This document shows, in pieces, positions 7,246-16,343 of a DNA stretch of 64,000 nucleotides. Source of the stretch: Thermoplasmata archaeon (lineage in GTDB: Archaea; Thermoplasmatota; Thermoplasmata; Thermoplasmatales; Thermoplasmataceae); NCBI GenBank assembly GCA_021846395.1, contig JAJZXB010000005.1, forward strand, positions 62,001-126,000, given 5' to 3'. The notes beneath the pieces are model-generated. The model worked only from the letters and a program-made list of their open reading frames with translations, had not been told where the DNA came from and searched no databases. Position numbers and translations under genes: made by a program. How positions within the stretch are numbered: position 1 is the stretch's first letter; each line of letters opens with the position of its first letter.

Positions 7246-9918
7246 TTATATTGAAATAACCCTTGAACTTCCATCCGTTTTAATAACTTCATATGAAATG
7301 TCCGCAACTGAAGTCAGCTCACTATGATGCGTTATCATTATCATCTGTGGTATTATATTTTCACCCTTTAGGGAATACTGAATTATGTCCTTTAAATTAT
7401 TTCTTCTATCCTCATCAAGGAAATTTGTTGGCTCATCCATTATTATTGCGCTTATTCTGTCAAGGACATAATTTGCAACGGACAGCCTCAAAGCTATTGC
7501 CAGGGCAGTTTTTTCACCTCCACTGAGGGATTCTATAAACTGTTCCATGGAATTTTGCGTGACCTTAATATCAAAATTTTCATCAATGGATATATCATCA
7601 AAATCAAGATTGAATGATGTTAAGTATTTTCTTGCCATATTTGTTATTGACACCGAAGCATCCTTTCTGATCATTGACTGTATGCCATTAACATCATATG
7701 ATTCCCTTATCTTGTCCAGCTTCCTTATTGCATCGGCAATTTTATTGTAGTTCTCAACATCGTTATTCAGGTTTTTTATTTTTTTATCGTGTTCATTTAT
7801 TGTTTCATTATTCTGGTTTATTGTGACTTCCTTTCTGATCCTTTCTTGACGCTTCTGATCCATCTCCTCCTTCAATTTTTCATATTCCTGTTCCATGCCG
7901 TCAAACTCCGAAAGCCGGGTTTTATAAGATTCTATTTCATTTCCCAGAGCCTCGATGCTTTTATTTAAATTATTTATCTGTTCGTCAATATTTGCCAGTT
8001 TTTCCCTTAAACCTATGGCTATTTCCTGCCCCTTTTTCAGCTCATTGATTCTCTCTGATATTTTATAAACGTTATTGAATTTTGATTCCTCTGGAATTAT
8101 TCCTGTGGACTTCTCAATATTGCCCAGCTTTGCATTGTTATTTTTAATTTCATTATCAAGGTCCGCCTGCTTTTTTTCCAGCCCATCGATATCTATTTCC
8201 GAAACTATATGTGAATATTTTGTATATTTTAATTCGTATGGCTCAATTTCCCTTAGAATTTTTTCCATTTTCTCATTTTCATCGCTCAGGGCAAGATATC
8301 TGTCATGGTCATTTTTGATAAGGTTTAGCCTTTCACTGATTTCATTTTTTTCCGATTCAAGTGATTTGCTTTCCCTTAAATCCGCAATATACTGTTCAAT
8401 GGCATCTGAGTTCAACAGAGCGTATTCCTCACCGTATTTTTTTATATTATCATCATTCTCTGCTTTTTTCACTTTCAATTTCTCTATCTGGCCTATTATT
8501 TCCTTTATGTTATTACTGTATTCACCCTCAATTTTTTTTAAATGCTCTGGGCTGAGTGTTTCTCCACACAGGGGGCATTGGCTTTTCCCATTCAGCGTTT
8601 CCATGTTTAAACGGTATTCATTCATTTTTGAATTGAGCTGTGCAACCTGGGATTTTATGAACGCATTTCCGGAATTAGATTCCTGTATATGTGTCTGTAT
8701 GTTTTCTTTCTGTTCTCTTAAATTATTTATATCTGGGAACTGACCTTTGTATTTTTTAATGTTTTCTGATTTTTTCACCAGAATTTCATTGATTGCTTTT
8801 AGCCTCATATCTTTCTGGTTATATTCATTGTAGGCACTGTTGTATTTTTTAATTTCCATGGAATTGCTGTCATATAACTTTTTGGCACTGTGGTATTTTT
8901 CATGATATTCCGTGAGATTATTTTTGTTGTTTAAATTTGATTTATAGTTTGATATATTTTTATTCAGCTCATCAAGACTTTTTTCAAGAGTTCCGTTTTC
9001 TCTCTTAATGCTGAAATATTCATTTATTATGTCCCTGTTTGTATAATATATATTTGACTCCAGTTCATCAAGTATTTTTTTATTGGCTGAATATGATATT
9101 AAGTCTTTCTCTATTGTTTCTCTGTTTTTTTCAAGGGATTTAATATTGCCTTCATTTCTTTGCATCTCATCCTGCCGTGCTTTCATGGTATTTTCATACT
9201 GTATCTTGGTTTTTATATTTTTGTCAAGACCCATTAACCTTTGCTGGTATTCACTTTCCATTTCTTCAAGAAGTTTTTTTTCCTCAGACAGTTCTTCATT
9301 TTTGCCCTTAAGTTTTTCTGTATCTTCTTTGAGTTCATCCATCTTTTCCTTTGAATTCTGCAGTAGCAGGGATTCTGCCTTCAATCTATTTATTATTTCC
9401 CTGAGTTTATCGGCATTTTTTGAAAGTGATGTCAAGCCTATTATATCACTGAAGATCTGCTTCCTTTCCTTTGGAGTTCCAGAGATCAATGAATCCATCT
9501 GGCCCTGCTCTACAAATACTGAATTTTTAAAGATTTCCCTTGAAACACCCAGAATTTTTGATATTTCCTGTGTTATTCCCTCATATGTTTCAGCTATTAT
9601 TACAGAATTCTTTTTGATATACGCCAGCCTTTCAGCATTTTTTGCAGATTTTATACCAAAATGCCGGTATACCTCATATTCATCACCATTGACATTGAAC
9701 CTTAAATATATGTCAAAGAAATGTTTGCCTTTTTTAATAAGCTCATTGTTTTTTTCGGAATTCCTTGATTCTGCAAATAATGCAAATTTTATTGCGTCCA
9801 GTATGCTTGTTTTACCTGCCCCATTTTTGCCCGTGATGATGTTAATCCCATTTTCAAAAACGATATTTGTTTTCTCATGCGAGAGGAAATTTGTCATTTC
9901 AAGAGATTCTATAATCAT
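7246..9918 (-). CDS. rad50: DNA double-strand break repair ATPase Rad50
   Basis: An 890-residue SMC-like ATPase. The N-terminal head has Walker A (GKNGAGKTSILDAIKFAL) and a Q-loop region (VFVEQGQMDSLI). A long, lysine/glutamate/asparagine-rich coiled coil is broken in the middle by the zinc hook CPLCGE, through which two Rad50 molecules join. The C-terminal head has the ABC signature ESLSGGEKTALAIAL and Walker B IIMDEPTNFLDE. With Mre11 it binds and opens broken DNA ends. Its ATG overlaps the last codon and stop of mre11 by 4 bases. Confidence 0.97.
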   Translation of the reverse strand: MIIESLEMTNFLSHEKTNIVFENGINIITGKNGAGKTSILDAIKFALFAESRNSEKNNELIKKGKHFFDIYLRFNVNGDEYEVYRHFGIKSAKNAERLAYIKKNSVIIAETYEGITQEISKILGVSREIFKNSVFVEQGQMDSLISGTPKERKQIFSDIIGLTSLSKNADKLREIINRLKAESLLLQNSKEKMDELKEDTEKLKGKNEELSEEKKLLEEMESEYQQRLMGLDKNIKTKIQYENTMKARQDEMQRNEGNIKSLEKNRETIEKDLISYSANKKILDELESNIYYTNRDIINEYFSIKRENGTLEKSLDELNKNISNYKSNLNNKNNLTEYHEKYHSAKKLYDSNSMEIKKYNSAYNEYNQKDMRLKAINEILVKKSENIKKYKGQFPDINNLREQKENIQTHIQESNSGNAFIKSQVAQLNSKMNEYRLNMETLNGKSQCPLCGETLSPEHLKKIEGEYSNNIKEIIGQIEKLKVKKAENDDNIKKYGEEYALLNSDAIEQYIADLRESKSLESEKNEISERLNLIKNDHDRYLALSDENEKMEKILREIEPYELKYTKYSHIVSEIDIDGLEKKQADLDNEIKNNNAKLGNIEKSTGIIPEESKFNNVYKISERINELKKGQEIAIGLREKLANIDEQINNLNKSIEALGNEIESYKTRLSEFDGMEQEYEKLKEEMDQKRQERIRKEVTINQNNETINEHDKKIKNLNNDVENYNKIADAIRKLDKIRESYDVNGIQSMIRKDASVSITNMARKYLTSFNLDFDDISIDENFDIKVTQNSMEQFIESLSGGEKTALAIALRLSVANYVLDRISAIIMDEPTNFLDEDRRNNLKDIIQYSLKGENIIPQMIMITHHSELTSVADISYEVIKTDGSSRVISI

Positions 9919-11042
9919 TTTTCCACCATGCCAAACAGATTTTTTATAAGGTTGTATGATGTATTCACATCCTCATTTTTAATTGTTTCATAAATGTTAC
10001 TGGCCAGCGCTGAAAGATCGCTATCGTTGAAATATGCCTGAAAATAGTCAATGAGTTTGGAGAGATTTGGTTTCTCTGATATTCTTTTTATTTCATTTTC
10101 AAATACAGGGCCCTTAATCAAAACATTCTGTATTTCCCTTATTTTTTTTCTTATTTCATCCCTGTCAACATCACCGTGTATTGTTATCAACAGCAATGGA
10201 TCCTTTTCATTGTCCATCCTCCGACCAACTATTTCATCTATATCCTTCATATAATTTCTGTAATCAGATTTTATCTCGGCCTGGTATCTTGTTGTCTTCA
10301 GCTTAATTTGCTGGGCATTGACAGTGCCATTTTCAATATCCACAAGGTTAACCGATTTTTTATTTTTTGCAAAGTGTTTCAGCTCGTTGGAACTGTTTAT
10401 ATCAGTTGATCCAGCATAGGAAAAAACGGGATATCTGTCATCTATGAGATGCGAATCATGAACATGGCCAAATGCTAAATATTTATAATTCAATGGCAAA
10501 TCCTTTGAATCGACCTCACATGCCTCTTTTATTAAATATGGATATACACCCTGGTGCGACATTAAAATTGAATTTTTATATTCCTTTGCTGCAATATCAC
10601 CCTTTCGGTATTCTTCGGTGATATTATCCTTTCTCAAGCCCTTCATATTGGATAATCCAGAAATCAATAAATCCTCATTATTGTAATTAAGAACAATATT
10701 TTCAATGTTGTTCACACCAAGTAACTTTACGCCAAGAAAGTCGAAGATCCTTGATGCAATTTCATCGGTTCTTTTTGGCCTGTCATGATCTCCCATTATC
10801 AGATACATTGTTTTATTTTTGCTGTACAATTTCAATGCGGCCTTTTTGAATTCATTCAAGGCTCTATTTGATGGAGACCATGTATCAAACAGGTCTCCTG
10901 TATGAACAAAAAAATCCACATTTTCTTCAAGCCCTATGTCGATAGCCTCATTGAATGATTCGTAAAAATCATTTTCCCTCAAATCCATCATGTATTCCTT
11001 ATAACCAAGATGGGTATCTGACAGGTGCAGGAATCTTGCCAT
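9915..11042 (-). CDS. mre11: DNA double-strand break repair nuclease Mre11
   Basis: A 375-residue metallophosphoesterase nuclease. Metal ligands are visible in order: HLSDTHLG at the N-terminus, HTGDLFD, MGDHDRP, MSHQGVYPY and FGHVHDSHLI. The capping domain and a C-terminal Rad50-binding segment follow. It resects DNA ends together with Rad50, HerA and NurA, all encoded in the same operon. The start shares one base with the herA stop (TAATG), which sets the ATG at 11042. Confidence 0.97.
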   Translation of the reverse strand: MARFLHLSDTHLGYKEYMMDLRENDFYESFNEAIDIGLEENVDFFVHTGDLFDTWSPSNRALNEFKKAALKLYSKNKTMYLIMGDHDRPKRTDEIASRIFDFLGVKLLGVNNIENIVLNYNNEDLLISGLSNMKGLRKDNITEEYRKGDIAAKEYKNSILMSHQGVYPYLIKEACEVDSKDLPLNYKYLAFGHVHDSHLIDDRYPVFSYAGSTDINSSNELKHFAKNKKSVNLVDIENGTVNAQQIKLKTTRYQAEIKSDYRNYMKDIDEIVGRRMDNEKDPLLLITIHGDVDRDEIRKKIREIQNVLIKGPVFENEIKRISEKPNLSKLIDYFQAYFNDSDLSALASNIYETIKNEDVNTSYNLIKNLFGMVEK

Positions 11043-12595
11043 TATAAATCACCAAGAAGGCTCCTGTTCTTTTTCTTGATCTCATCTGGATCGTTCATTT
11101 TTCTCAGTTCTTCTCGTGCCTCACTCAGTAATCCTATGAGATCTATATCTGAACCTCCTGCCATTGTTTCCCTATCCCTTATTTTAATTATAACTGGCAT
11201 TTTGACAATTTCGCCGACAATTATTGCCTCACCGATATCCAGAGACGGAAGGTCTTCCATGAGGTACTGGGTGATATTTTCACTGCTTTCAAGGATAGCG
11301 TTCTGGTCAGATGGGTTGGTTACCCTTAAAATGATCTGTGAATTGCACTGGCTCAAAACATCTGAGTCTATTTTTCCTGGCCTCTGTGTAATCACAACAA
11401 GGAATATGCCAAATTTTCTTCCCTCGCCAGCTATTTTCTTTATCATTCCAGCTATTCCTGAATTTCTCCTTGGAGGCACAAAGTTATGCGCTTCCTCCAC
11501 AAAAACAAATACTGGGTACCTGAATTCCATTGAAAGCTTTGAATCATAAATTTCACTCAGAACCCTGAATGAAAAGTAATTTGCCAGAAACTGGTCCATT
11601 CCGGATAAATCCATTACTGACATTTTTCCAGGTGATAGATAGTCCTTTATTCCAGTGCTGTAATCCTCAAAAATACTCTTTATTTTATTCAAAAATGTTA
11701 GCCTTCCCTTTATTTTTTTATAATCTTCTACAGGTAGTTTTTCAGCGGTTTCAAGAAAGTCTGCCAGATCTTTTTTGCCCTTCATTTTCTTGTAGATATC
11801 ATCAACAATGGAGTTTAAATTTGTATAATTTTCCCTTATATCCATTATGCCCTTTATATCATCAGAACTCAGATCCTGAAATCTTATAGTGAAATTATTT
11901 ATAATTCCTATATCATCCTTTGTGTATCTTCCCGTGCTCAATGGTGTTCTGAATACGCCAACATTATTGGAATATATTTTGCCATCAGTTTTCTTTTTCA
12001 TGAAAACATAATCTGCATGTGGATCCAGAACTATAATTGAAGCCCCTTTTTTCAGAAGCTCTTCCATAATAACAGATGCTGTATGACTTTTTCCCGCTCC
12101 AGTCTGTGCAAGAATTGCAAGATGCCTTCGCAGGCCATTTATATTTACTGACACCCTGACATTATTATCGGGCAAATAGCCTATATTCAGTGATTCTTCC
12201 TCATTATACGAAAATATTTTATTCAATAATTCCTCGTCTGCCTTAAACACTGAAATTCCTGGCTTTATTATTTCCCTTGACTGGATCAAATTGTTTCCAT
12301 CAAATTTTCCCAGCACTGTTGATAAGCATATATTAACAAAATCATTTATATTGTTGTCTGTGTATTTTTTTATGCTTTCATAATCCATATTGTTGTTCAG
12401 CAAATCACTTTTTGATACTATCTCCTCAATTCTTCCGACTATTGTTTCACCGTTTATCTTTAAATAAACATATTCCCATTTCCTTATGCCCATATTGTCG
12501 GATATTACAAATTGAAACTTATTCGATGAGTTCTCTCCACTCGTATATCCTATTTCATACCCTGATTCTAACACGTCTTTCACCCCTTGTTTCAT
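11042..12595 (-). CDS. herA: DNA end-resection helicase/translocase HerA
   Basis: A 517-residue hexameric FtsK/HerA-type ATPase. An N-terminal HAS-barrel (roughly residues 10-110) precedes the motor domain with Walker A LAQTGAGKSHTASVI and Walker B VFVFVEEAHNFVPP. The arginine-finger region follows (GEGRKFGIFLVVITQRPGKI). It drives DNA into NurA for 5' strand resection. The start lies 41 bases inside the end of nurA in another frame, implying coupled translation. The first ATG is chosen because little sequence precedes the HAS-barrel. Confidence 0.96.
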   Translation of the reverse strand: MKQGVKDVLESGYEIGYTSGENSSNKFQFVISDNMGIRKWEYVYLKINGETIVGRIEEIVSKSDLLNNNMDYESIKKYTDNNINDFVNICLSTVLGKFDGNNLIQSREIIKPGISVFKADEELLNKIFSYNEEESLNIGYLPDNNVRVSVNINGLRRHLAILAQTGAGKSHTASVIMEELLKKGASIIVLDPHADYVFMKKKTDGKIYSNNVGVFRTPLSTGRYTKDDIGIINNFTIRFQDLSSDDIKGIMDIRENYTNLNSIVDDIYKKMKGKKDLADFLETAEKLPVEDYKKIKGRLTFLNKIKSIFEDYSTGIKDYLSPGKMSVMDLSGMDQFLANYFSFRVLSEIYDSKLSMEFRYPVFVFVEEAHNFVPPRRNSGIAGMIKKIAGEGRKFGIFLVVITQRPGKIDSDVLSQCNSQIILRVTNPSDQNAILESSENITQYLMEDLPSLDIGEAIIVGEIVKMPVIIKIRDRETMAGGSDIDLIGLLSEAREELRKMNDPDEIKKKNRSLLGDL

Positions 12596-13598
12596 AGAAT
12601 GTTATTCCTGTTGCCTTTTCGAAGGCTTTCATATAAACATTTTCCATTTCCTTTGACCTGAGCTTTACCTTTTTGTCAACATCCACAAGCCAGAGATTAT
12701 AAACCCGATAACTTGTATATCCATAGAATATCAAATTTATTATGCCCTCGTCAATGTTATATGGTGACTTGTTAGATGTCTCCTTCTGGAAATCCCTGTC
12801 AAGAATGTGTACCATCATTGGCAAATCCTCAACTTTCGGCAAAACATCAAATGATACGTAATTAACATCAAAACCCTCCAGTGTTTTTTTATACATAACT
12901 GGTGTTGTATATCCTTTTGAATGTGCCATGGATTTTATGATTGCATGATCATTTGGATATATTTTAATTTCCTTTTTTACTGATTCTGAGTTTAAATACT
13001 CTGGCCTGATTGAATTCAGCAAATAGTCTTTGAATTTATCAGAAAAACTGCTTTTTGCAATGAATATAAGCCTGATATTTTTATCGAATGCTTTTTTAAT
13101 CATTTCCCTTAAGGTTCTGAAATATTCTCCCATGAATGCCTGGTAATTATCTATTTTAAGGGTCTCGGTACTGTGTGAAAGTCTCCCCTCCAGAGAGCCA
13201 TCAACGAAGATATATTCTGGACTGTGTTTATCAAGAAGGTTTATTATTGATCTGTGCTCTGAGTATTCCATCAAGAGGATTGTGAATTTCATAAGTTCCT
13301 CAGGATTCACTGCAACCATATCAGTTTTAAAATGAGAGAATGTTTCATTTTTATATACGGTATATGCCCTGACAATTACAATATTTTTCCCAATATAAAG
13401 CATTCTTACAAATTCTGAGCTGTCCGTTGAGGCCACATCTATTCTTCCAGGGTCATGTGGGTTAAATTCATGAAAATTTCGATTGAATGCATCTTTAAGC
13501 AGCAGGTATATATCTGATTTTTCATCCATCTTCATTGATTTTCTTATCATTTCACGATTTTTATTCAGATAATCCATAAAATCCGAGAACGTATCCAT
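12555..13598 (-). CDS. nurA: 5'-3' nuclease NurA
   Basis: An RNase H-like nuclease of 347 residues from the ATG at 13598 (MDTFSDFMDYLNKNRE). The frame stays open upstream to 13706, but that part is a hydrophobic, low-complexity translation of promoter-like DNA, so the shorter start is preferred. The NurA metal-binding start motif is visible as IFVDGSLEGRL, and the late motif is in YNLWLVDVDKKVK. NurA acts with HerA, whose gene overlaps its 3' end. This gene heads the operon nurA-herA-mre11-rad50. Confidence 0.92.
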   Translation of the reverse strand: MDTFSDFMDYLNKNREMIRKSMKMDEKSDIYLLLKDAFNRNFHEFNPHDPGRIDVASTDSSEFVRMLYIGKNIVIVRAYTVYKNETFSHFKTDMVAVNPEELMKFTILLMEYSEHRSIINLLDKHSPEYIFVDGSLEGRLSHSTETLKIDNYQAFMGEYFRTLREMIKKAFDKNIRLIFIAKSSFSDKFKDYLLNSIRPEYLNSESVKKEIKIYPNDHAIIKSMAHSKGYTTPVMYKKTLEGFDVNYVSFDVLPKVEDLPMMVHILDRDFQKETSNKSPYNIDEGIINLIFYGYTSYRVYNLWLVDVDKKVKLRSKEMENVYMKAFEKATGITFYETRGERRVRIRV

Positions 13599-13768
13599 TT
13601 TTAAAGATAATATGGATTTAAAAATAAATCTTTCTATGAGAATTAATAATAAACAAAATACGGTATATAAATCAAAAAGATTTAAAAACAGTAATATATT
13701 ATACATCTATTAAATTTGGTAAAGATATATTGTCCCATATAGCTATGAGGTGTATATTTTAATGCATT

Positions 13769-14860
13769 ATGGTGTTAATGATGTTCCCAACAGTTAAGGT
13801 CGAGAATGAAAACCTGAATAACGTTGTAGATACGGTAAAACAACATTTAAACTATTATGAAGTAAATGTAAATCCAATGAGCATAAAATTTCTTTTTTTC
13901 GATAGTGACAATCCAAATATTGATGAAAATTTTGATGAAATAAGAAAAATACTGGTACCTGAAGGCTACATACCATTTTTATTTAGGGATGGAGAGCATT
14001 ATATTGAAGTATCAATAAGGCCTGATGAAAATTACAGGACAAATAAGGTAAACTTTGTAATGCTCATCCTGACAGTAATATCAACAATTTATGTTGGCTC
14101 AATATACGCAAGTAGTTTTGTAACACCAGGGCCCTATTCCGAAATGTACAAATTATTGTATGGATTTGTATTTTTTTCATTGCCGCTGATGGTTATTCTG
14201 GGAGTTCACGAAACAGCCCATTACATTGTTGCAAAAAAATACCATGTGAATGCTTCACTGCCCTTCTTCATACCTTTTCCGTATATGATAGGAACTTTTG
14301 GTGCATTTGTTTCCCTGAGAGATCCAATACCAAATAGAAAGGTAATGGCAGAAATAGGGGCAGCTGGGCCAATAGCAGGATTTGTGGTGGCAATACCCTT
14401 GTTATTTTTAGCACAGTACTTCGAGACAATATTCCAACCTGTTGGAACATACATCCCATTTGAGCTGAATTACCCAATTATATACACACTGTTCGGTATT
14501 ATTGAACCCACAAGAGTGCCAATTTTTCCAATGGTTTTTGCCGTCTGGGTTGGCATGTTTGCAACAGCAATGAACCTGATACCTTCAGGACAGCTTGATG
14601 GTGGACATATAGCCAGAGGCATTCTGGGGAAAAATGCATATATTTTAAGCTATGCATTTTTGGGATTTTTATTTTATTTAACAATTAGATATAACTATTT
14701 GGGCTGGCTATTCCTCGGTTTATTTGTGATGTTCATGGGACTTGTGCATCCACCTGCCTTAAATGATTATGAAAAAATAAAAACTAGGGACATTTTAATA
14801 GGTATATTTGCTTTAATAATGTTTGTACTAACATTCGCACCATTGCCCATAAAACCATAA
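13769..14860 (+). CDS. Site-2-protease-like intramembrane metalloprotease (M50 family)
   Basis: A 363-residue multi-spanning membrane protease. Zinc ligands are visible as VHETAHYIVAKK (HExxH) and, farther on, NLIPSGQLDGGHI (the LDG motif). An N-terminal soluble domain of about 95 residues comes before the first membrane segment, and roughly seven hydrophobic segments follow. Proteases of this type cut membrane-bound regulators or signal peptides within the membrane; the substrate is unknown. Several ATGs lie close together (13769, 13778, 13781), so the exact start is uncertain by a few codons. It is divergent from the nurA operon across about 170 bases. Confidence 0.92.
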   Translation: MVLMMFPTVKVENENLNNVVDTVKQHLNYYEVNVNPMSIKFLFFDSDNPNIDENFDEIRKILVPEGYIPFLFRDGEHYIEVSIRPDENYRTNKVNFVMLILTVISTIYVGSIYASSFVTPGPYSEMYKLLYGFVFFSLPLMVILGVHETAHYIVAKKYHVNASLPFFIPFPYMIGTFGAFVSLRDPIPNRKVMAEIGAAGPIAGFVVAIPLLFLAQYFETIFQPVGTYIPFELNYPIIYTLFGIIEPTRVPIFPMVFAVWVGMFATAMNLIPSGQLDGGHIARGILGKNAYILSYAFLGFLFYLTIRYNYLGWLFLGLFVMFMGLVHPPALNDYEKIKTRDILIGIFALIMFVLTFAPLPIKP

Positions 14861-14875
14861 ATTTATTTAAGGTTA

Positions 14876-14888
14876 AATACTTTTAAAT
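14876..14888 (+). promoter_or_regulatory. TATA box of the tRNA-Val gene
   Basis: A TATA-like stretch (tacttttaaatca) ends about 15-25 bases before the mature tRNA 5' end at 14903, the normal archaeal spacing. Confidence 0.55.
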
Positions 14889-14902
14889 CATACTGAAGCA
14901 GG

Positions 14903-14975
14903 GGGCTTGTAGTCCAGTGGTTATGACGTCTCCCTCACACGGAGAAGATCGCCGGTCCGAATCCGGCCAGGCCCA
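14903..14975 (+). tRNA. tRNA-Val (anticodon CAC)
   Basis: A full cloverleaf of 73 bases without intron and without encoded CCA. The acceptor GGGCTTG pairs with CAGGCCC, with one G-T wobble. The D stem is GTC/GAC. The anticodon stem TCTCC/GGAGA closes the loop CTCACAC, giving anticodon CAC. The T stem GCCGG/CCGGC closes the loop TCCGAAT. That T loop has C where position 55 is nearly always T (normally TTCGAAT), which is unusual. Confidence 0.93.
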
Positions 14976-15175
14976 TTTACAATTATAAGCAAATCCTAAG
15001 ATTATTGACACACTTACGAATTTAAACAAGCCCCATAATAAAAATACAGCTAATCTGTAATTGATTTAAACATTCCAGTATGATAATCTAAATGTGCATA
15101 AAGGGAAATGGAATTGACAGTACAACCGAAATGGGCAAAATAGATATAAGTGATACCTTTGCAAATGATTTAAGC

Positions 15176-15411
15176 ACGAAAGCCACTGAGCTTGTGATGT
15201 GGATGGAGTTCGAAATTTTATATTATAATAAATCTTTCTGAATATATGGATATACCACAGCCAATAAAGCCTATAGGTCATTTTATTGGTAAATATTCGT
15301 CTGTGGGTGAAATAAAACTGGAAACAGTAAATAAACATATCGGGGAACAGAAACATGTCTGAGAAATCAGATAAAAAGCCCGGATCAGAATTTCCAAACA
15401 TTCATGTATAA
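15176..15411 (+). mobile_element. Relic of an IS200/IS605-type element (shrunken tnpA plus start of tnpB)
   Basis: The left part (15176-15207) is nearly identical to the left end of the intact element at 20838-20806: both contain AAAGCCACTGAGCTTG followed by GATGTGGATG. Seventy bases on, a 38-codon frame (15246-15362) starts MDIPQPIKPIGHF and ends KYSSVGEIKLETVNKHIGEQ, matching the first and last parts of the intact TnpA with about 100 residues deleted in frame. The catalytic tyrosine is replaced by histidine. A tnpB start (MSEKSDKKPG, 15355) overlaps it exactly as in the intact copy and stops at 15411. No right end is recognisable. Confidence 0.8.
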
Positions 15412-15438
15412 ACCTATCTGAATCTAAAATTATAAATA

Positions 15439-15675
15439 ATGATTAACAATATTTTCAAGTTGAGATTTAATCTTGCAGTTCATAATGGAAATAGGGATAT
15501 GGAAATATTTTCCGATCACATCGATATCTTCACAAACAAACCAAGAGAGAGGAATCAGGCAAATTATGATATTATCAAACAGCTATCAAGGCGGTTTAAT
15601 GTCAATCAATCCTGCATAAAAATCGTATCGGGTGCAACCTCAAGGCACAAAGTTATTGAAATAATTGAGGGGTAA
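15439..15675 (+). CDS. DUF167 (YggU) family protein
   Basis: A 78-residue protein matching the small DUF167 fold. The conserved second half reads NKPRERNQANYDIIKQLSRR, then CIKIVSGATSRHKVIEIIEG, the family's I-V-S-G-x-T-S-R-x-K signature. The molecular function is not established. It stands alone, just after the IS relic; the element's decay has not touched it. Confidence 0.85.
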   Translation: MINNIFKLRFNLAVHNGNRDMEIFSDHIDIFTNKPRERNQANYDIIKQLSRRFNVNQSCIKIVSGATSRHKVIEIIEG

Positions 15676-15711
15676 TTTTAAACGTGAATATACAAAATTG
15701 AATAATTGAAA

Positions 15712-16158
15712 TTAAGATTTTATTTTTGAAAGTTCAAATACATACATAAACTGAAGCAGGAATACTAAAACAAATGAAACCGCCATCATAAATGAATAAA
15801 TATTATTTTCATTAAACAGAAATAAAAAACCAGATAATCCCGCAATCAATACAAAAAAGAATGAAACGAATGATTCTATTATTAAATTTTTATTGTTTAT
15901 TCTCAGTGATAGGAATAGCATGATAAATGATGCGAATAAAATTAAAAACGCCAAAGTTATGTGCATCACTATTGAAAAGTATGGCATCATTCCGATTCCC
16001 ATCCCAAAACCTGTTCTGAAACCCATTCCAAACGAGTTTGAAAATACTGGTGGAAATGCAACATATAGATTTATATAAATGCCAAGTAAAAACTGAATAG
16101 CAAGAAGGCTTACCATAATTAATGACCCATAATAAGCATATTCAATTTTTTGATCCAT
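15712..16158 (-). CDS. Small four-helix membrane protein of unknown function
   Basis: A 148-residue protein with four hydrophobic segments (about 10-33, 60-82, 90-112 and 118-142). A glycine/methionine-rich stretch (FGMGFRTGFGMGIGMMPYF) before the second helix ends near a single histidine (MHITLAF). I do not recognise the family, and no signal peptide or catalytic motif is apparent. A near-perfect palindrome covers its promoter (16166-16193), so it may be under repressor control. Confidence 0.6.
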   Translation of the reverse strand: MDQKIEYAYYGSLIMVSLLAIQFLLGIYINLYVAFPPVFSNSFGMGFRTGFGMGIGMMPYFSIVMHITLAFLILFASFIMLFLSLRINNKNLIIESFVSFFFVLIAGLSGFLFLFNENNIYSFMMAVSFVLVFLLQFMYVFELSKIKS

Positions 16159-16165
16159 CCTCTAA

Positions 16166-16193
16166 AATAATTAATATGTATATATTAATTATT
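16166..16193. promoter_or_regulatory. Palindrome over the promoter of the four-helix membrane protein
   Basis: Eleven-base arms AATAATTAATA (16166-16176) and TATTAATTATT (16183-16193) are perfect inverted repeats around a 6-base spacer. The centre is about 21 bases before the ATG at 16158, where the TATA box of a leaderless gene would lie. It may be an operator, or only a symmetric AT-rich TATA region. Confidence 0.4.
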
Positions 16194-16343
16194 ATTGAGG
16201 AAATAGAAAATAATATTCCAACATAATTAAAATTTTGTGGGCCATCTAATTTATATATTAAAAATATTTAACATATCACGGTTGACCCTGATTTAAAAAT
16301 GTCAATATAAACGTTATCATCGCAGAAATTGGACTATACAAAA

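Noticed and set aside
12600-13706. NurA starting at 13706 with a hydrophobic N-terminus
   Set aside because: The extra 36 residues are translated from AT-rich promoter DNA; family proteins start near the ATG at 13598.
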